Shown: one piece after another, positions 7,068 to 14,000 of the stretch
Position numbering within the stretch: position 1 is the stretch's first letter
Layout: every line of letters begins with the position of its first letter
Source: an uncultured Phycisphaerales bacterium
GTDB taxonomy: Bacteria; Planctomycetota; Phycisphaerae; UBA1845; CAIVHJ01
DNA: 23,343 nt
Assembly (NCBI GenBank): GCA_903905665.1
Contig: CAIVHJ010000018.1
Span: 1-23,343 of the forward strand
Direction: 5' to 3'
Made by a program: the position numbers and the translations under genes
The notes under the pieces: model-generated
Database searches by the model: none
What the model saw: only the letters and a program-made list of their open reading frames with translations
Told to the model about the DNA's origin: nothing

Positions 7068-7580
7068 GATCGTGAGAAGACACTGGGTTTGTTGGACGGA
7101 CGGTTTGAGGAGAACGTGATCGTCACGTCGGCGGACTGGTTGCTGAACTGGGCCAAGAGCAGCAGCATCTGGCCGATGACGTTCGGTTTGGCATGCTGCG
7201 CGATCGAGATGATGGCGACCGGGGCGTCGCGGTTTGACCTCGACCGATTCGGCGCCGGTGCGTTTCGCGCGACGCCTCGGCAATCGGACTTGATGATCGT
7301 GGCGGGGACTGTGACGTTCAAGATGGCGGATCGCGTGCGACGGTTGTACAACCAGATGCCGGATCCGAAGTACGTGATGGCGATGGGCGCCTGCACAATT
7401 GGTGGCGGGCCTTATGTGAAGTACGGATACCACGTGGTCAAGGGTGTGGATTTGATCGTTCCGGTGGATGTTTATGTTCCCGGATGTCCGCCGAGACCGG
7501 AAGCGCTGCTCGAGGGACTGATGCGTTTGCAGGATAAGATGAAACATTCGACGATTGCGAAAACACGGAGCGAATCGTGA
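7065..7580 (+). CDS. nuoB: Complex I subunit NuoB (cluster N2)
   Basis: NuoB holds the terminal [4Fe-4S] cluster N2 that reduces quinone together with NuoD. All four ligands are present in this 171-residue protein: the tandem Cys44-Cys45 in GLACCAIEMM, Cys110 in MGACTIGGG and Cys141 in VPGCPPRPE. The segments SADWLLNWAKSSSIWPMTFG and RQSDLMIVAGTVTFKMA are also typical. The start is uncertain: ATG 7038 (adding nine residues) and ATG 7065 are both in frame and neither has a strong ribosome site. 7065 is preferred because it fits the usual N-terminus and is the end of a duplicated start region. The stop overlaps the nuoC GTG. Confidence 0.95.
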   Translation: MDREKTLGLLDGRFEENVIVTSADWLLNWAKSSSIWPMTFGLACCAIEMMATGASRFDLDRFGAGAFRATPRQSDLMIVAGTVTFKMADRVRRLYNQMPDPKYVMAMGACTIGGGPYVKYGYHVVKGVDLIVPVDVYVPGCPPRPEALLEGLMRLQDKMKHSTIAKTRSES

Positions 7581-8161
7581 TTCCAGCGGAAACAATTGAA
7601 CGACTCAGGAATCGTTTTGGAGAAGCGATCACATCTGCGGTGACGGACGGTTTGCATCCCCATGCGGCGGTGCGTGCTGAGAAATGGCACGATTGTGCAA
7701 AGGTATTACGTGACGAGCTCGGTTTTAATTTCCTAAGATGTATCAGTGCGCTGGATCTGGGAGAGGGGAAGTTGGCGATGGTGTATGATCTGGTGGCGAT
7801 TGGAGCGATTCTGAATCACACGCTCCCTGATGGTCGCGTCTCTGATTTGAGTCAATGCAAATGCGAATTTGCGGTTCGGGTGGAGGTGGATCGGGCGAAT
7901 CCACATGTTCCGAGCGTGGCGGATGTTTGGCCGGCGGCGGACTGGCACGAACGCGAAGCCTACGACATGATGGGAATCGTCTTCGACGGCCACCCCGACA
8001 CGGTCGTGGATGCAGACGGGACGCATCCTCGACGGATTCTCTGTCCGGATGACTGGGCGGGTTATCCTCTGAGAAAAGACTACGAATATCCGAAAGAGTA
8101 TCACGGGATTCCGTGTATGGTGGAAACAGGAAGTTCGATAAATCAGAACGATAGAATCTGA
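7577..8161 (+). CDS. nuoC: Complex I subunit NuoC (30-kDa type), with an in-frame repeat insertion
   Basis: NuoC is the 30-kDa subunit of the quinone-reducing connecting arm and packs on NuoD. The 194-residue product has the family core VPSVADVWPAADWHEREAYD and the ending WAGYPLRKDYEYPKEYHGI. It starts at GTG 7577, overlapping the nuoB stop. Residues 81-90 (HTLPDGRVSD) lie where other NuoC proteins have a short turn between two strands. This piece is encoded by a 30-base repeat unit that also occurs in nuoL, so it looks like an in-frame insertion of a dispersed repeat. A small extra stretch also occurs at DTVVDADGTHPRRIL. NuoC and NuoD are separate genes here, not fused. Confidence 0.95.
   Translation: MIPAETIERLRNRFGEAITSAVTDGLHPHAAVRAEKWHDCAKVLRDELGFNFLRCISALDLGEGKLAMVYDLVAIGAILNHTLPDGRVSDLSQCKCEFAVRVEVDRANPHVPSVADVWPAADWHEREAYDMMGIVFDGHPDTVVDADGTHPRRILCPDDWAGYPLRKDYEYPKEYHGIPCMVETGSSINQNDRI
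7817..7846 (+). repeat. Dispersed repeat unit inside nuoC
   Basis: This 30-base segment matches 15845-15874 in nuoL at 28 of 30 positions and 15911-15937 more loosely. In nuoC it is read as HTLPDGRVSD, and in nuoL the same frame gives HTLPHGRVSD and SLPDGRVSE. Complex I subunits NuoC and NuoL share no ancestry in this region, so the shared sequence is best explained by a mobile or copied repeat. I recall similar SLTVA/LPDGR-type repeats in planctomycete genomes, unverified here. Confidence 0.75.
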
Positions 8162-8198
8162 TTTGTGGGATTCAACAAATAGATAGCAAATATAAATA

Positions 8199-8218
8199 GC
8201 ACCCGGCATGCCGGGTGC
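8199..8218. repeat. Perfect 20-bp palindrome in the nuoC-nuoD spacer (REP-like)
   Basis: GCACCCGGCATGCCGGGTGC is a perfect inverted repeat in the 128-base nuoC-nuoD spacer. It shares the core CGGCATGCCG with the palindrome at 14287-14306, so both probably belong to one REP-like family. There is no T-tract, so it is unlikely to terminate transcription within the operon. The rest of the spacer is purine- and AT-rich with no gene. Confidence 0.75.
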
Positions 8219-8289
8219 CATGTGAAGATGAAAATAAAAATGATGATGAATGTTCTGAAAATGATTGATATCAGGGTGGACGTGCGAAG

Positions 8290-9513
8290 ATGAACGATGT
8301 GACGTTTCAATCCAAACCTGATTTGCTGTTCGACAGCGATGATGGGGGCGATTTGCGCACTGAGGAGTTGCTGGTCAACATGGGGCCGCAGCATCCTTCG
8401 ACCCATGGGGTGTTGCGGATCGTGCTGCGAACCGATGGTGAGATGGTGTTGCAGGTGATTCCGCACATCGGATATTTGCACCGCTGCGCCGAGAAGATAG
8501 GAGAGAACCTCCAGCCGTATCAATACATCCCGATCACCGATCGCCTCGATTACCTGTCGGCGATGAACAACAACCACGTGTTTAGTCTGGCGGTTGAGAA
8601 ACTGGCAGTGATTGCTGTTCCGGAACGGGCGAGTTTCATTCGCGTCATCATGGCGGAGTTGAACCGAATCGCCTCGCATCTTGTGGCGTGGGGGTGCTAC
8701 GGTCTTGACCTCGGAGCATTCACGCCGTTTTTGTATGGGTTCCGCGAGCGTGAGATGATTCTCGATTTGTTCGAGATGGTCTGCGGGGCGCGACTGACGT
8801 ACAGTTACATCACCCCTGGCGGGGTCGCCTACGATTTGCCCGACGGCTGGGTGGACCGATGCCGTGAATTTCTGGATTACTTCGAGCCGAAAATCAACGA
8901 TTACAACGAACTGCTCAGCTACAACTATATTTTCATCAAGCGCACCGCCGGTGTCGGTGTGATATCGGCGCAGGATGCGATTGGGTACGGGCTGACGGGA
9001 ACTTGTTTGCGGGCGTGCGGGGTCAAATGGGATTTGCGAAAGTGCATCCCATACGATATCTATGAGCGATTTCAATTTGAAGTACCGATCGGGTTGCCGC
9101 CCGGCAGCACGTTTCCGGTTCCGTCGGGCCAACCCACCGCCAAAGTGCCTCGCGACGTGGTCGTCGGTGATTCGTGGACTCGATACATGCTTCGCGTGAT
9201 TGAGATGTACTGGTCGGTGGCGATTATTCGTCAGGTGCTGGATCAACTTCCCGGTGGAGAGACGAAAGGCAAGGTGCCTCGCAACTTGAAACTACCGGCG
9301 GGGGAGGTTTATCTGGAAGGCGAGAACCCGCGAGGGCAACTGGGATTTTTCGTAATTGGGAATGGTACGGCGATTCCGGCGCGGGTGAAGGTGCGCGGTC
9401 CGTGTTTCTGCAACCTTTCGATTCTTCCGCTGGTTTGTCGTCGTGTTCTGATTGCGGATATTCCCGCCATCGTCGGAAGCATCGACGTGGTGATGGGCGA
9501 GGTGGATCGGTAA
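8290..9513 (+). CDS. nuoD: Complex I subunit NuoD (49-kDa type)
   Basis: NuoD forms most of the quinone-binding pocket with NuoB. The 407-residue protein carries GPQHPSTHGVLR (residues 32-43), with the two His of the quinone site, then HIGYLHRCAEK, DRLDYLSAMNNN, ELNRIASHLVAWG, LTYSYITPGGVAYDLP and TGTCLRACGVKWDLR. It ends with the conserved GSIDVVMGEVDR. Length and motifs are ordinary and no NuoC fusion is present. The ATG at 8290 follows the 128-base spacer with the palindrome; its ribosome site is weak (GCGAAG). In many genomes nuoE, nuoF and nuoG or nuoH would follow. Here two TA modules follow, beginning 15 bases after its stop. Confidence 0.97.
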   Translation: MNDVTFQSKPDLLFDSDDGGDLRTEELLVNMGPQHPSTHGVLRIVLRTDGEMVLQVIPHIGYLHRCAEKIGENLQPYQYIPITDRLDYLSAMNNNHVFSLAVEKLAVIAVPERASFIRVIMAELNRIASHLVAWGCYGLDLGAFTPFLYGFREREMILDLFEMVCGARLTYSYITPGGVAYDLPDGWVDRCREFLDYFEPKINDYNELLSYNYIFIKRTAGVGVISAQDAIGYGLTGTCLRACGVKWDLRKCIPYDIYERFQFEVPIGLPPGSTFPVPSGQPTAKVPRDVVVGDSWTRYMLRVIEMYWSVAIIRQVLDQLPGGETKGKVPRNLKLPAGEVYLEGENPRGQLGFFVIGNGTAIPARVKVRGPCFCNLSILPLVCRRVLIADIPAIVGSIDVVMGEVDR

Positions 9514-9528
9514 CAAAGGAAAACAGCA

Positions 9529-9849
9529 ATGATTCGCGCCCTTGATGAATTGCCGAACAAAGAAATTGCTCGTTTGTGTGAGAAATACAGCGTTGAGGAG
9601 CTGTCGGTGTTCGGCTCTTTTTTGCGGGATGATTTTTGCGAGACGAGCGACGTGGATTTTCTTGTGAAGTTTGTGAACGACGATTGCGGCGTATGGATGC
9701 ATAAACCGCTCGAATTGGAACAGGAACTATCTCTATTACTGGGTCGAAACGTCGAAGTCGTCAGTCGCATTGGGATTGAGCAAAGTCGTAATTGGATCCG
9801 ACGGAAAAATATCCTGGAATCGGCACGAGTGATCTATGAATCGAGATGA
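9529..9849 (+). CDS. mntA: MntA-type nucleotidyltransferase antitoxin
   Basis: This is a minimal nucleotidyltransferase of 106 residues. The signature GSX10DXD is exact: Gly29-Ser30, ten residues, then Asp41-Val-Asp43 (within SDVDFLVKF), followed by ELEQELSLLLGRNVEVVS. In MntA-HepT modules this enzyme neutralises the HEPN toxin by transferring AMP to a tyrosine of the toxin. The next gene is such a HEPN protein and overlaps its 3' end by 14 bases, so the pair is translationally coupled. A good ribosome site (AAAGGAAAA) precedes the ATG. The pair lies in the nuo operon between nuoD and nuoH and is probably transcribed with it. Confidence 0.9.
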   Translation: MIRALDELPNKEIARLCEKYSVEELSVFGSFLRDDFCETSDVDFLVKFVNDDCGVWMHKPLELEQELSLLLGRNVEVVSRIGIEQSRNWIRRKNILESARVIYESR

Positions 9850-10165
9850 AGCCACCATTCTCGATATTGTTTTTGCCTGCGAAGATATCGCGGAATTTAT
9901 CGGTGCGATTACTCTTGAAGGATTTTTGAATAATCATTTGGTACAAGCTGCCGTGACACGTAAATTAGAAATTATTGGCGAAGCAACCAAGCGATTGTCT
10001 GCTGAATTTCGTCAAAACCATGCGGAGATTCCCTGGAAGGCGATTGCCGGCTTGCGAGATCAATTGATCCACGGGTACGACGATGTGGATTATCCATTGG
10101 TTTGGAGAATTGCTACTCACGAGGTTCCTATGCTGTGTGCTCATCTTCGTTCGCCGAACGCGTAA
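9836..10165 (+). CDS. hepT: HepT-type HEPN toxin (DUF86)
   Basis: This 109-residue all-helical HEPN protein has the catalytic/modification motif RX4HXY: Arg74-Asp-Gln-Leu-Ile-His79-Gly-Tyr81, followed by DDVDYPLVW. The middle segment RKLEIIGEATKRLS is typical of the DUF86/HepT group. HepT proteins act as RNases and are inactivated by AMPylation of the motif tyrosine by MntA. All motif residues are intact, so the toxin is predicted active unless modified. It starts inside the end of mntA, giving coordinated expression. Its cleavage target cannot be predicted from the sequence. Confidence 0.9.
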   Translation: MNRDEATILDIVFACEDIAEFIGAITLEGFLNNHLVQAAVTRKLEIIGEATKRLSAEFRQNHAEIPWKAIAGLRDQLIHGYDDVDYPLVWRIATHEVPMLCAHLRSPNA

Positions 10166-10217
10166 GGGATGGACGAATGATGCGGATCAATGAACGTCGC
10201 GGCGAGGAGGAAAAATT

Positions 10218-10433
10218 ATGAAGAAACAGAAACATCTGACGGTTTTGATTGAACAGGATGAGGACGGATATTTTGTGGCGACGGTACCCGCTTTGCGAAG
10301 CTGTTATACACAAGCAAAAACTTTAACGGTGCTTCGTAAACGGATTTCTGAGGTGATCAAACTTTGTTTGTCACATGAAAAACCGGCACAGCATCGGTTC
10401 GTCGCAGTTGAACAGATGGAGATACTGACGTGA
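10218..10433 (+). CDS. hicB: HicB-family antitoxin
   Basis: This 71-residue protein has the degraded RNase-H-like fold of HicB: LTVLIEQDEDGYFVATVPAL then SCYTQAKTLTVLRKRISEVIKLCL. It is short and has no C-terminal DNA-binding domain of the ribbon-helix-helix or helix-turn-helix type, so it may need other means of autoregulation. GGAGG lies seven bases before the ATG, the strongest ribosome site in this part of the operon, so it is translated independently of the preceding module. Its stop overlaps the GTG of hicA. The order hicB-hicA is the reverse of the commonly described hicA-hicB. Confidence 0.88.
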   Translation: MKKQKHLTVLIEQDEDGYFVATVPALRSCYTQAKTLTVLRKRISEVIKLCLSHEKPAQHRFVAVEQMEILT

Positions 10434-10660
10434 GTCGCCTTCGTCCCGTTTCTGCAAGAAAGATGATTCGATATTTGGAGGAACTTGGTTTTCGTCAGGT
10501 TCGACAACGAGGAAGTCACCGATTTTTTGTTCATCCCGACGGTCGAACGGCCTGTGTTCCCGATCATCGGGGTGAAGATTTAGGCCGTGGAATCATTCGT
10601 GCGATTCTCCGAGACGCGGATGTCAGTCCACAAGTGTTTTTGGCCTGGTTGGAATCATAG
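10430..10660 (+). CDS. hicA: HicA-family mRNA interferase toxin
   Basis: HicA is a small dsRBD-like RNase that cleaves mRNA and is blocked by HicB. The 76-residue protein has the family pattern KMIRYLEELGFRQVRQRGSH, with the catalytic His30 in GSHRFFVHPDG, then ACVPDH and a C-terminal GIIRAILRDADVSPQVFL. It starts at GTG 10430, overlapping the hicB stop (GTGA), so it is coupled to its antitoxin. The active-site His is intact. It ends 31 bases before the proposed nuoH start, so its transcript must continue into the membrane-arm genes unless an unseen internal promoter exists. Confidence 0.9.
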   Translation: MSRLRPVSARKMIRYLEELGFRQVRQRGSHRFFVHPDGRTACVPDHRGEDLGRGIIRAILRDADVSPQVFLAWLES

Positions 10661-10691
10661 TCATTTACAGACTGAGAAGTTCGAGTTCAAC

Positions 10692-12209
10692 GTGAACAAT
10701 TTTTGGGTGCCATGGAAACCGGATGCGGATGAGCGATATCGGCTCAGAGGGATTCGATTGATCCTTTGGGGGCCGTTGTTGCTTGCGGCGGCGATTTTTC
10801 GACGACTGCCTACGTTTTTCTTTTATGGCGGAGCCGTGGTCGCCATCGCAGCCGTGTGGGGCATTTCGTGGTTGTTTTGGCTGGGACATGACATCGAGCG
10901 TGAAATCGGGATTGATTTTGGTGTCAGCAACGTCAATCAAATATCCCACGATTTGGGTGCCGGTGTTCATCCATTGACCGTTGATGCGTTAAAACTTGCC
11001 TTGGTGACGCGGAATCCGCCGTTGCCGGATTGGTTGGCGTATGTGTTGTATCCGCTGAGTTTTCAGATCGTTCGGGATTTGATCGTCGTGGTCGGCGTGG
11101 TGGGGTTTGTGTCGGTGGCGGCTATGTTTTTTATTTGGTGGGAACGAAAAGTCAGCGCGCATATTCAAAATCGCGTGGGTCCGATGCGCGTGGGGGGATG
11201 GCACGGCTGGACGCAATCGCTGGCGGACGGACTTAAACTGCTGGGCAAGGAAGATTTGGTCCCTGACGAATCCGACCATTTGCTGTTCCGATTGGCGCCG
11301 TACTTCGCATTTGTTCCGGTGGTCGTCGCATTCCTGGTATTGCCGTTTGGGACGTACTGGTTGTGCCGCTACACCGATGTCGGATTGCTTTTTATTCTGG
11401 CGATGCTGGGGATTGAAGTGATCGGTGTGATCCTCGCGGGTTGGGCGTCGAATAACAAATGGAGCCTCTACGGTGCGATGCGCGAAGCCTGCCAGATGGT
11501 CTCTTATGAAATTCCGATGGGGATGGTTTTGCTGTTGCCGGTCATGATGGCGGGGACTTTGGATTTGCGTGCAATCGGCGATCTGCAAAATTATGGATGG
11601 TTTTCATGGTATTGCTTTGCCAATCCGTTCATGTTTTTTGCGGCGCTGGTGTATTTCATCGCGTCGCTCGCGAGTTGCAAACGGGCGCCGTTCGATCTGG
11701 CGGAAGCTGAAAGTGAACTTGTCGCCGGTTTCCTGACCGAATACTCCGGGTATCGCTGGGCGCTGTTTTTCTTTGGTGAATACTCCGGTATGTTCATCGT
11801 CTCGGCACTGGCCACGATTTTGTTTTTCGGAGCGTGGCATTCGCCGCTTCCACCCCAATGGACGCCGTCCTGGTTGGCAAGCAGCCCGCTGTGGTTCATT
11901 GGGAAGTGCGTAGTTCTGGTGTACGTGCAGATGTGGCTGCGCTGGACACTACCGCGTGTTCGGATCGATCAGATGCTGTACGCCTGCGTTCAAGTGCTTT
12001 TGCCGATGGTGATGATTCTGTTGCTGGGGCAGACGATATGGTTGTTGCTGGTGAAGCCGACGTCCCCATTGGATTTCGTCGTTGTTTTCGTGCTTGGTAT
12101 CATCGGATTGCTGATCGTCGTAGTGTTTGCAGGCGCCGCCATTCGCGGATTTCTTAATCGACGGCGACTCGTTGGGTACTTGGCCAAGGATATGTTGCCG
12201 GGTGGATAA
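10692..12209 (+). CDS. nuoH: Complex I subunit NuoH, with extended N-terminus
   Basis: NuoH is the membrane subunit contacting the quinone chamber. Core motifs are present: FIWWERKVSAHIQNRVGPMRVG (from about residue 147), QSLADGLKLLGKEDLVP, the APFDLAEAESELVAGFLTEY segment with conserved acidic residues, and FFFGEYSGMF. The protein is about 505 residues, well above the usual 320-350. The extra length is mainly an N-terminal region with two more hydrophobic segments (around LRLILWGPLLLAAAIF and GGAVVAIAAVWGISWLFW) plus longer loops. The start is uncertain: the frame is open back into hicA. GTG 10692 is taken as the first plausible start after hicA, without a clear ribosome site. It follows two TA modules rather than another nuo gene. 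Confidence 0.93.
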   Translation: MNNFWVPWKPDADERYRLRGIRLILWGPLLLAAAIFRRLPTFFFYGGAVVAIAAVWGISWLFWLGHDIEREIGIDFGVSNVNQISHDLGAGVHPLTVDALKLALVTRNPPLPDWLAYVLYPLSFQIVRDLIVVVGVVGFVSVAAMFFIWWERKVSAHIQNRVGPMRVGGWHGWTQSLADGLKLLGKEDLVPDESDHLLFRLAPYFAFVPVVVAFLVLPFGTYWLCRYTDVGLLFILAMLGIEVIGVILAGWASNNKWSLYGAMREACQMVSYEIPMGMVLLLPVMMAGTLDLRAIGDLQNYGWFSWYCFANPFMFFAALVYFIASLASCKRAPFDLAEAESELVAGFLTEYSGYRWALFFFGEYSGMFIVSALATILFFGAWHSPLPPQWTPSWLASSPLWFIGKCVVLVYVQMWLRWTLPRVRIDQMLYACVQVLLPMVMILLLGQTIWLLLVKPTSPLDFVVVFVLGIIGLLIVVVFAGAAIRGFLNRRRLVGYLAKDMLPGG

Positions 12210-12237
12210 CACTCTTTTTTTCTGAAAGGAGAAAAAG

Positions 12238-12984
12238 ATGCGTTTGGTACGATTTTCAAAATTGGGTGTTTGTAGCATTCTTACGACGATGGTGTGTGTA
12301 CCTCTCCTGGGTTGCGCCATGGGGTACATTACTCCCAAAGGGGGGGCAAATCTTTCGCTGATCGCCGATCAGGATATTCGTAATGCGTTTGAAAATAAAC
12401 CGGCCGCTACCATTCCGGTTCAACTTGCAACGGTGCGGATTCAGGAATCCGAATATTGTTCCTACACCACACAGGGAATCGGAACCGGAGCATTCAGTGT
12501 TGTTACAGTGAAAGATGTCGAAAAGGACGAAGACTATGCTCGGTTAAATAAGATGACCGATGTGTCGCAGGTGGTTGCTCTGAATCGACTTCTCGTGAAT
12601 GATCAACGCGTTTCAGCTAAATCATTAAGACAGGGTGCCGCCGTTCTTCATGCGGATGTGGTCTTGATTTATACCTTTGATACAAAGTTCTTTGAGCAAG
12701 ACCAATTCAAACCATTGACGGTCGTTTCGCTTGGATTGTCTCCCAACAAAGTAATTAAAGTCACCAGCACCGCGGCGGCCATTTTGATGGATGTGCGAAC
12801 CGGTTATGTTTATACCGCATTGGAATCGACGATTCGCAGCAGTCACTTGGCGAGTTCCTGGACAAGTTCTGATACGATTGATGAATCGCGTCGGGAAACG
12901 GAGCGAACGTCGTTTGAGGGATTATTGACAGAAATGGAGAAAACGTGGCCGCAAGTGCTTGAAGTGATCAAGAATAACCAATAG
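12238..12984 (+). CDS. Lipoprotein of unknown function within the nuo operon
   Basis: This 248-residue lipoprotein has a signal peptide (residues 1-25) ending in the lipobox LLGC with Cys26. Ala at +2 suggests outer-membrane placement if an envelope like that of Gram-negatives applies. The body starts at about residue 60 with VQLATVRIQES. It has a central helical piece LRQGAAVLHADVVLIYTFDT and a conserved-looking TAAAILMDVRTGYVYTALEST, reminiscent of CsgG-like or other peptidoglycan/assembly-associated lipoproteins, but no family is assigned. A strong ribosome site (AAAGGAG) precedes the ATG. It sits between nuoH and nuoJ on the same strand, 28 bases after nuoH. A role in complex I is not implied by the sequence. 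Confidence 0.85.
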   Translation: MRLVRFSKLGVCSILTTMVCVPLLGCAMGYITPKGGANLSLIADQDIRNAFENKPAATIPVQLATVRIQESEYCSYTTQGIGTGAFSVVTVKDVEKDEDYARLNKMTDVSQVVALNRLLVNDQRVSAKSLRQGAAVLHADVVLIYTFDTKFFEQDQFKPLTVVSLGLSPNKVIKVTSTAAAILMDVRTGYVYTALESTIRSSHLASSWTSSDTIDESRRETERTSFEGLLTEMEKTWPQVLEVIKNNQ

Positions 12985-13022
12985 GCGCGGCCCCGTACAA
13001 TGTGAATTTGTCTGTAGCTTCT

Positions 13023-13565
13023 ATGAATGAGCTGAATATGAACGAATTGATGATGACAACACAATTCGCATGGTCTGAGGATGTTTTGTTTTACCTGTTC
13101 GCGGGGTTGACGCTGGTTTCTGCGTTGGGGGTGGTGTGGTCGAAGAGCATCGTTCGCATGGCGGTGTGGTTGTTCGGGGCGTTTGCGGGTGTGGCGATGT
13201 TGTTTTTTTTGCTGGATGCACATTTTCTGGCAGTGGTGCAGTTGATCGTGTACGTGGGTGGGGTGCTGGTGCTGATTATCTTCGGCATCATGTTAACCAG
13301 CCCGTCTCCGTGGTTGAAGTGGGACATCAAGCCGCTGGACTATGCCATGGGCACACTGGTGGCGATGGTGATGACGGCGGCGATGGTTTATATGCTGAGC
13401 GGAGTTCGATGGCTGGAAAAAACAGGGTCTGAAGCGGTCATACCCGTCAGTTCGTTCGGTCATGCGCTGCTGACGGACTATTGGGTTCCGTTTGAAGTCG
13501 TGAGCGTCTTGCTGCTCGTCGTGATGATTGGCGCGGCGTATCTGGCGAGGCGAAGCAGAAATTGA
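13023..13565 (+). CDS. nuoJ: Complex I subunit NuoJ
   Basis: NuoJ is a five-helix membrane subunit whose third helix changes shape during the catalytic cycle. The 180-residue product has ALGVVWSKSIVRMAVWLFG then the conserved FLAVVQLIVYVGGVLVLIIFGIM, including the VQLIVYVGGVLVL helix. Two more C-terminal helices follow (VEVV-type EVVSVLLLVVMIGAAYLAR). The start is uncertain: GTG 13002 and ATGs at 13023, 13038, 13050 and 13053 are in frame and none has a strong ribosome site. A TACAAT hexamer at 12996-13001 lies just before them. It follows the lipoprotein gene and precedes the J/K heptamer hairpin. Confidence 0.93.
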   Translation: MNELNMNELMMTTQFAWSEDVLFYLFAGLTLVSALGVVWSKSIVRMAVWLFGAFAGVAMLFFLLDAHFLAVVQLIVYVGGVLVLIIFGIMLTSPSPWLKWDIKPLDYAMGTLVAMVMTAAMVYMLSGVRWLEKTGSEAVIPVSSFGHALLTDYWVPFEVVSVLLLVVMIGAAYLARRSRN

Positions 13566-13647
13566 GAATGAAAAATGGAAAATTGAAACAGGACAGAGTG
13601 TTTTTTTGATTTTCTGAATTTTCAATTTTACATTTTCAATTTTCAAT
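13561..13647. repeat. Inverted pair of heptamer arrays between nuoJ and nuoK
   Basis: The left arm 13561-13588 and the right arm 13620-13647 are inverted copies, pairing at about 24 of 28 positions around a 31-base loop. Read in the same sense, each arm is four seven-base units related to ATTGAAA (for example ATTGAAA, ATGTAAA, ATGGAAA). The block fills most of the nuoJ-nuoK spacer and begins at the nuoJ stop. It could fold into a long AU-rich stem in the mRNA. A run of seven T lies in the loop (13601-13607). Confidence 0.75.
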
Positions 13648-13670
13648 CGCGAAGATGAAACGAGTACTTT

Positions 13671-13988
13671 ATGTTGGTGCTGGCTACAGTCGGTTTGACG
13701 CATTATCTGGTTTTGGCGGCGGCGGTGTTTTGCATCGGCGTGTGGGTCATGGTCACCAAACGGAACGCCATCGGCGTGCTGATCGGCGTGGAACTGGTGC
13801 TCAATGCTTCTAACATCAATCTCGTGGCGATGTCCCGCTATTTGCATGGTATTGACGGACAGGTAGTCGCGTTGTTCGTGATTGTGCTGGCTGCCGCCGA
13901 AGCCGCCATCGCCGTCGCCATCGTGATGAATTTCTACAGAAATCTTGCGACCGTCGATGTGGATCGCGGTACGTCGCTTAAGAATTGA
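13671..13988 (+). CDS. nuoK: Complex I subunit NuoK
   Basis: NuoK is a three-helix antiporter-related subunit of the proton path. This 105-residue protein matches the family length and has both key membrane glutamates: Glu41 in GVLIGVELVLNASNIN and Glu77 in VIVLAAAEAAIAVAI, corresponding to E36 and E72 of the E. coli protein. It begins at ATG 13671, with only a weak ribosome site after the J/K repeat. The stop is followed at once by the frame of the small unknown gene. Confidence 0.95.
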   Translation: MLVLATVGLTHYLVLAAAVFCIGVWVMVTKRNAIGVLIGVELVLNASNINLVAMSRYLHGIDGQVVALFVIVLAAAEAAIAVAIVMNFYRNLATVDVDRGTSLKN

Positions 13989-14000
13989 GTGCGTGGTCTT

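Noticed and set aside
8199..8218. Palindrome as an intrinsic terminator after nuoC
   Set aside because: No T-tract follows and nuoD continues the operon; the same core recurs at 14287, fitting a dispersed repeat.
8143..9246. Long minus-strand open frame opposite nuoD (367 codons)
   Set aside because: It has His/Arg/Gln-rich low-complexity composition, no ribosome site, and is a shadow of nuoD codons.
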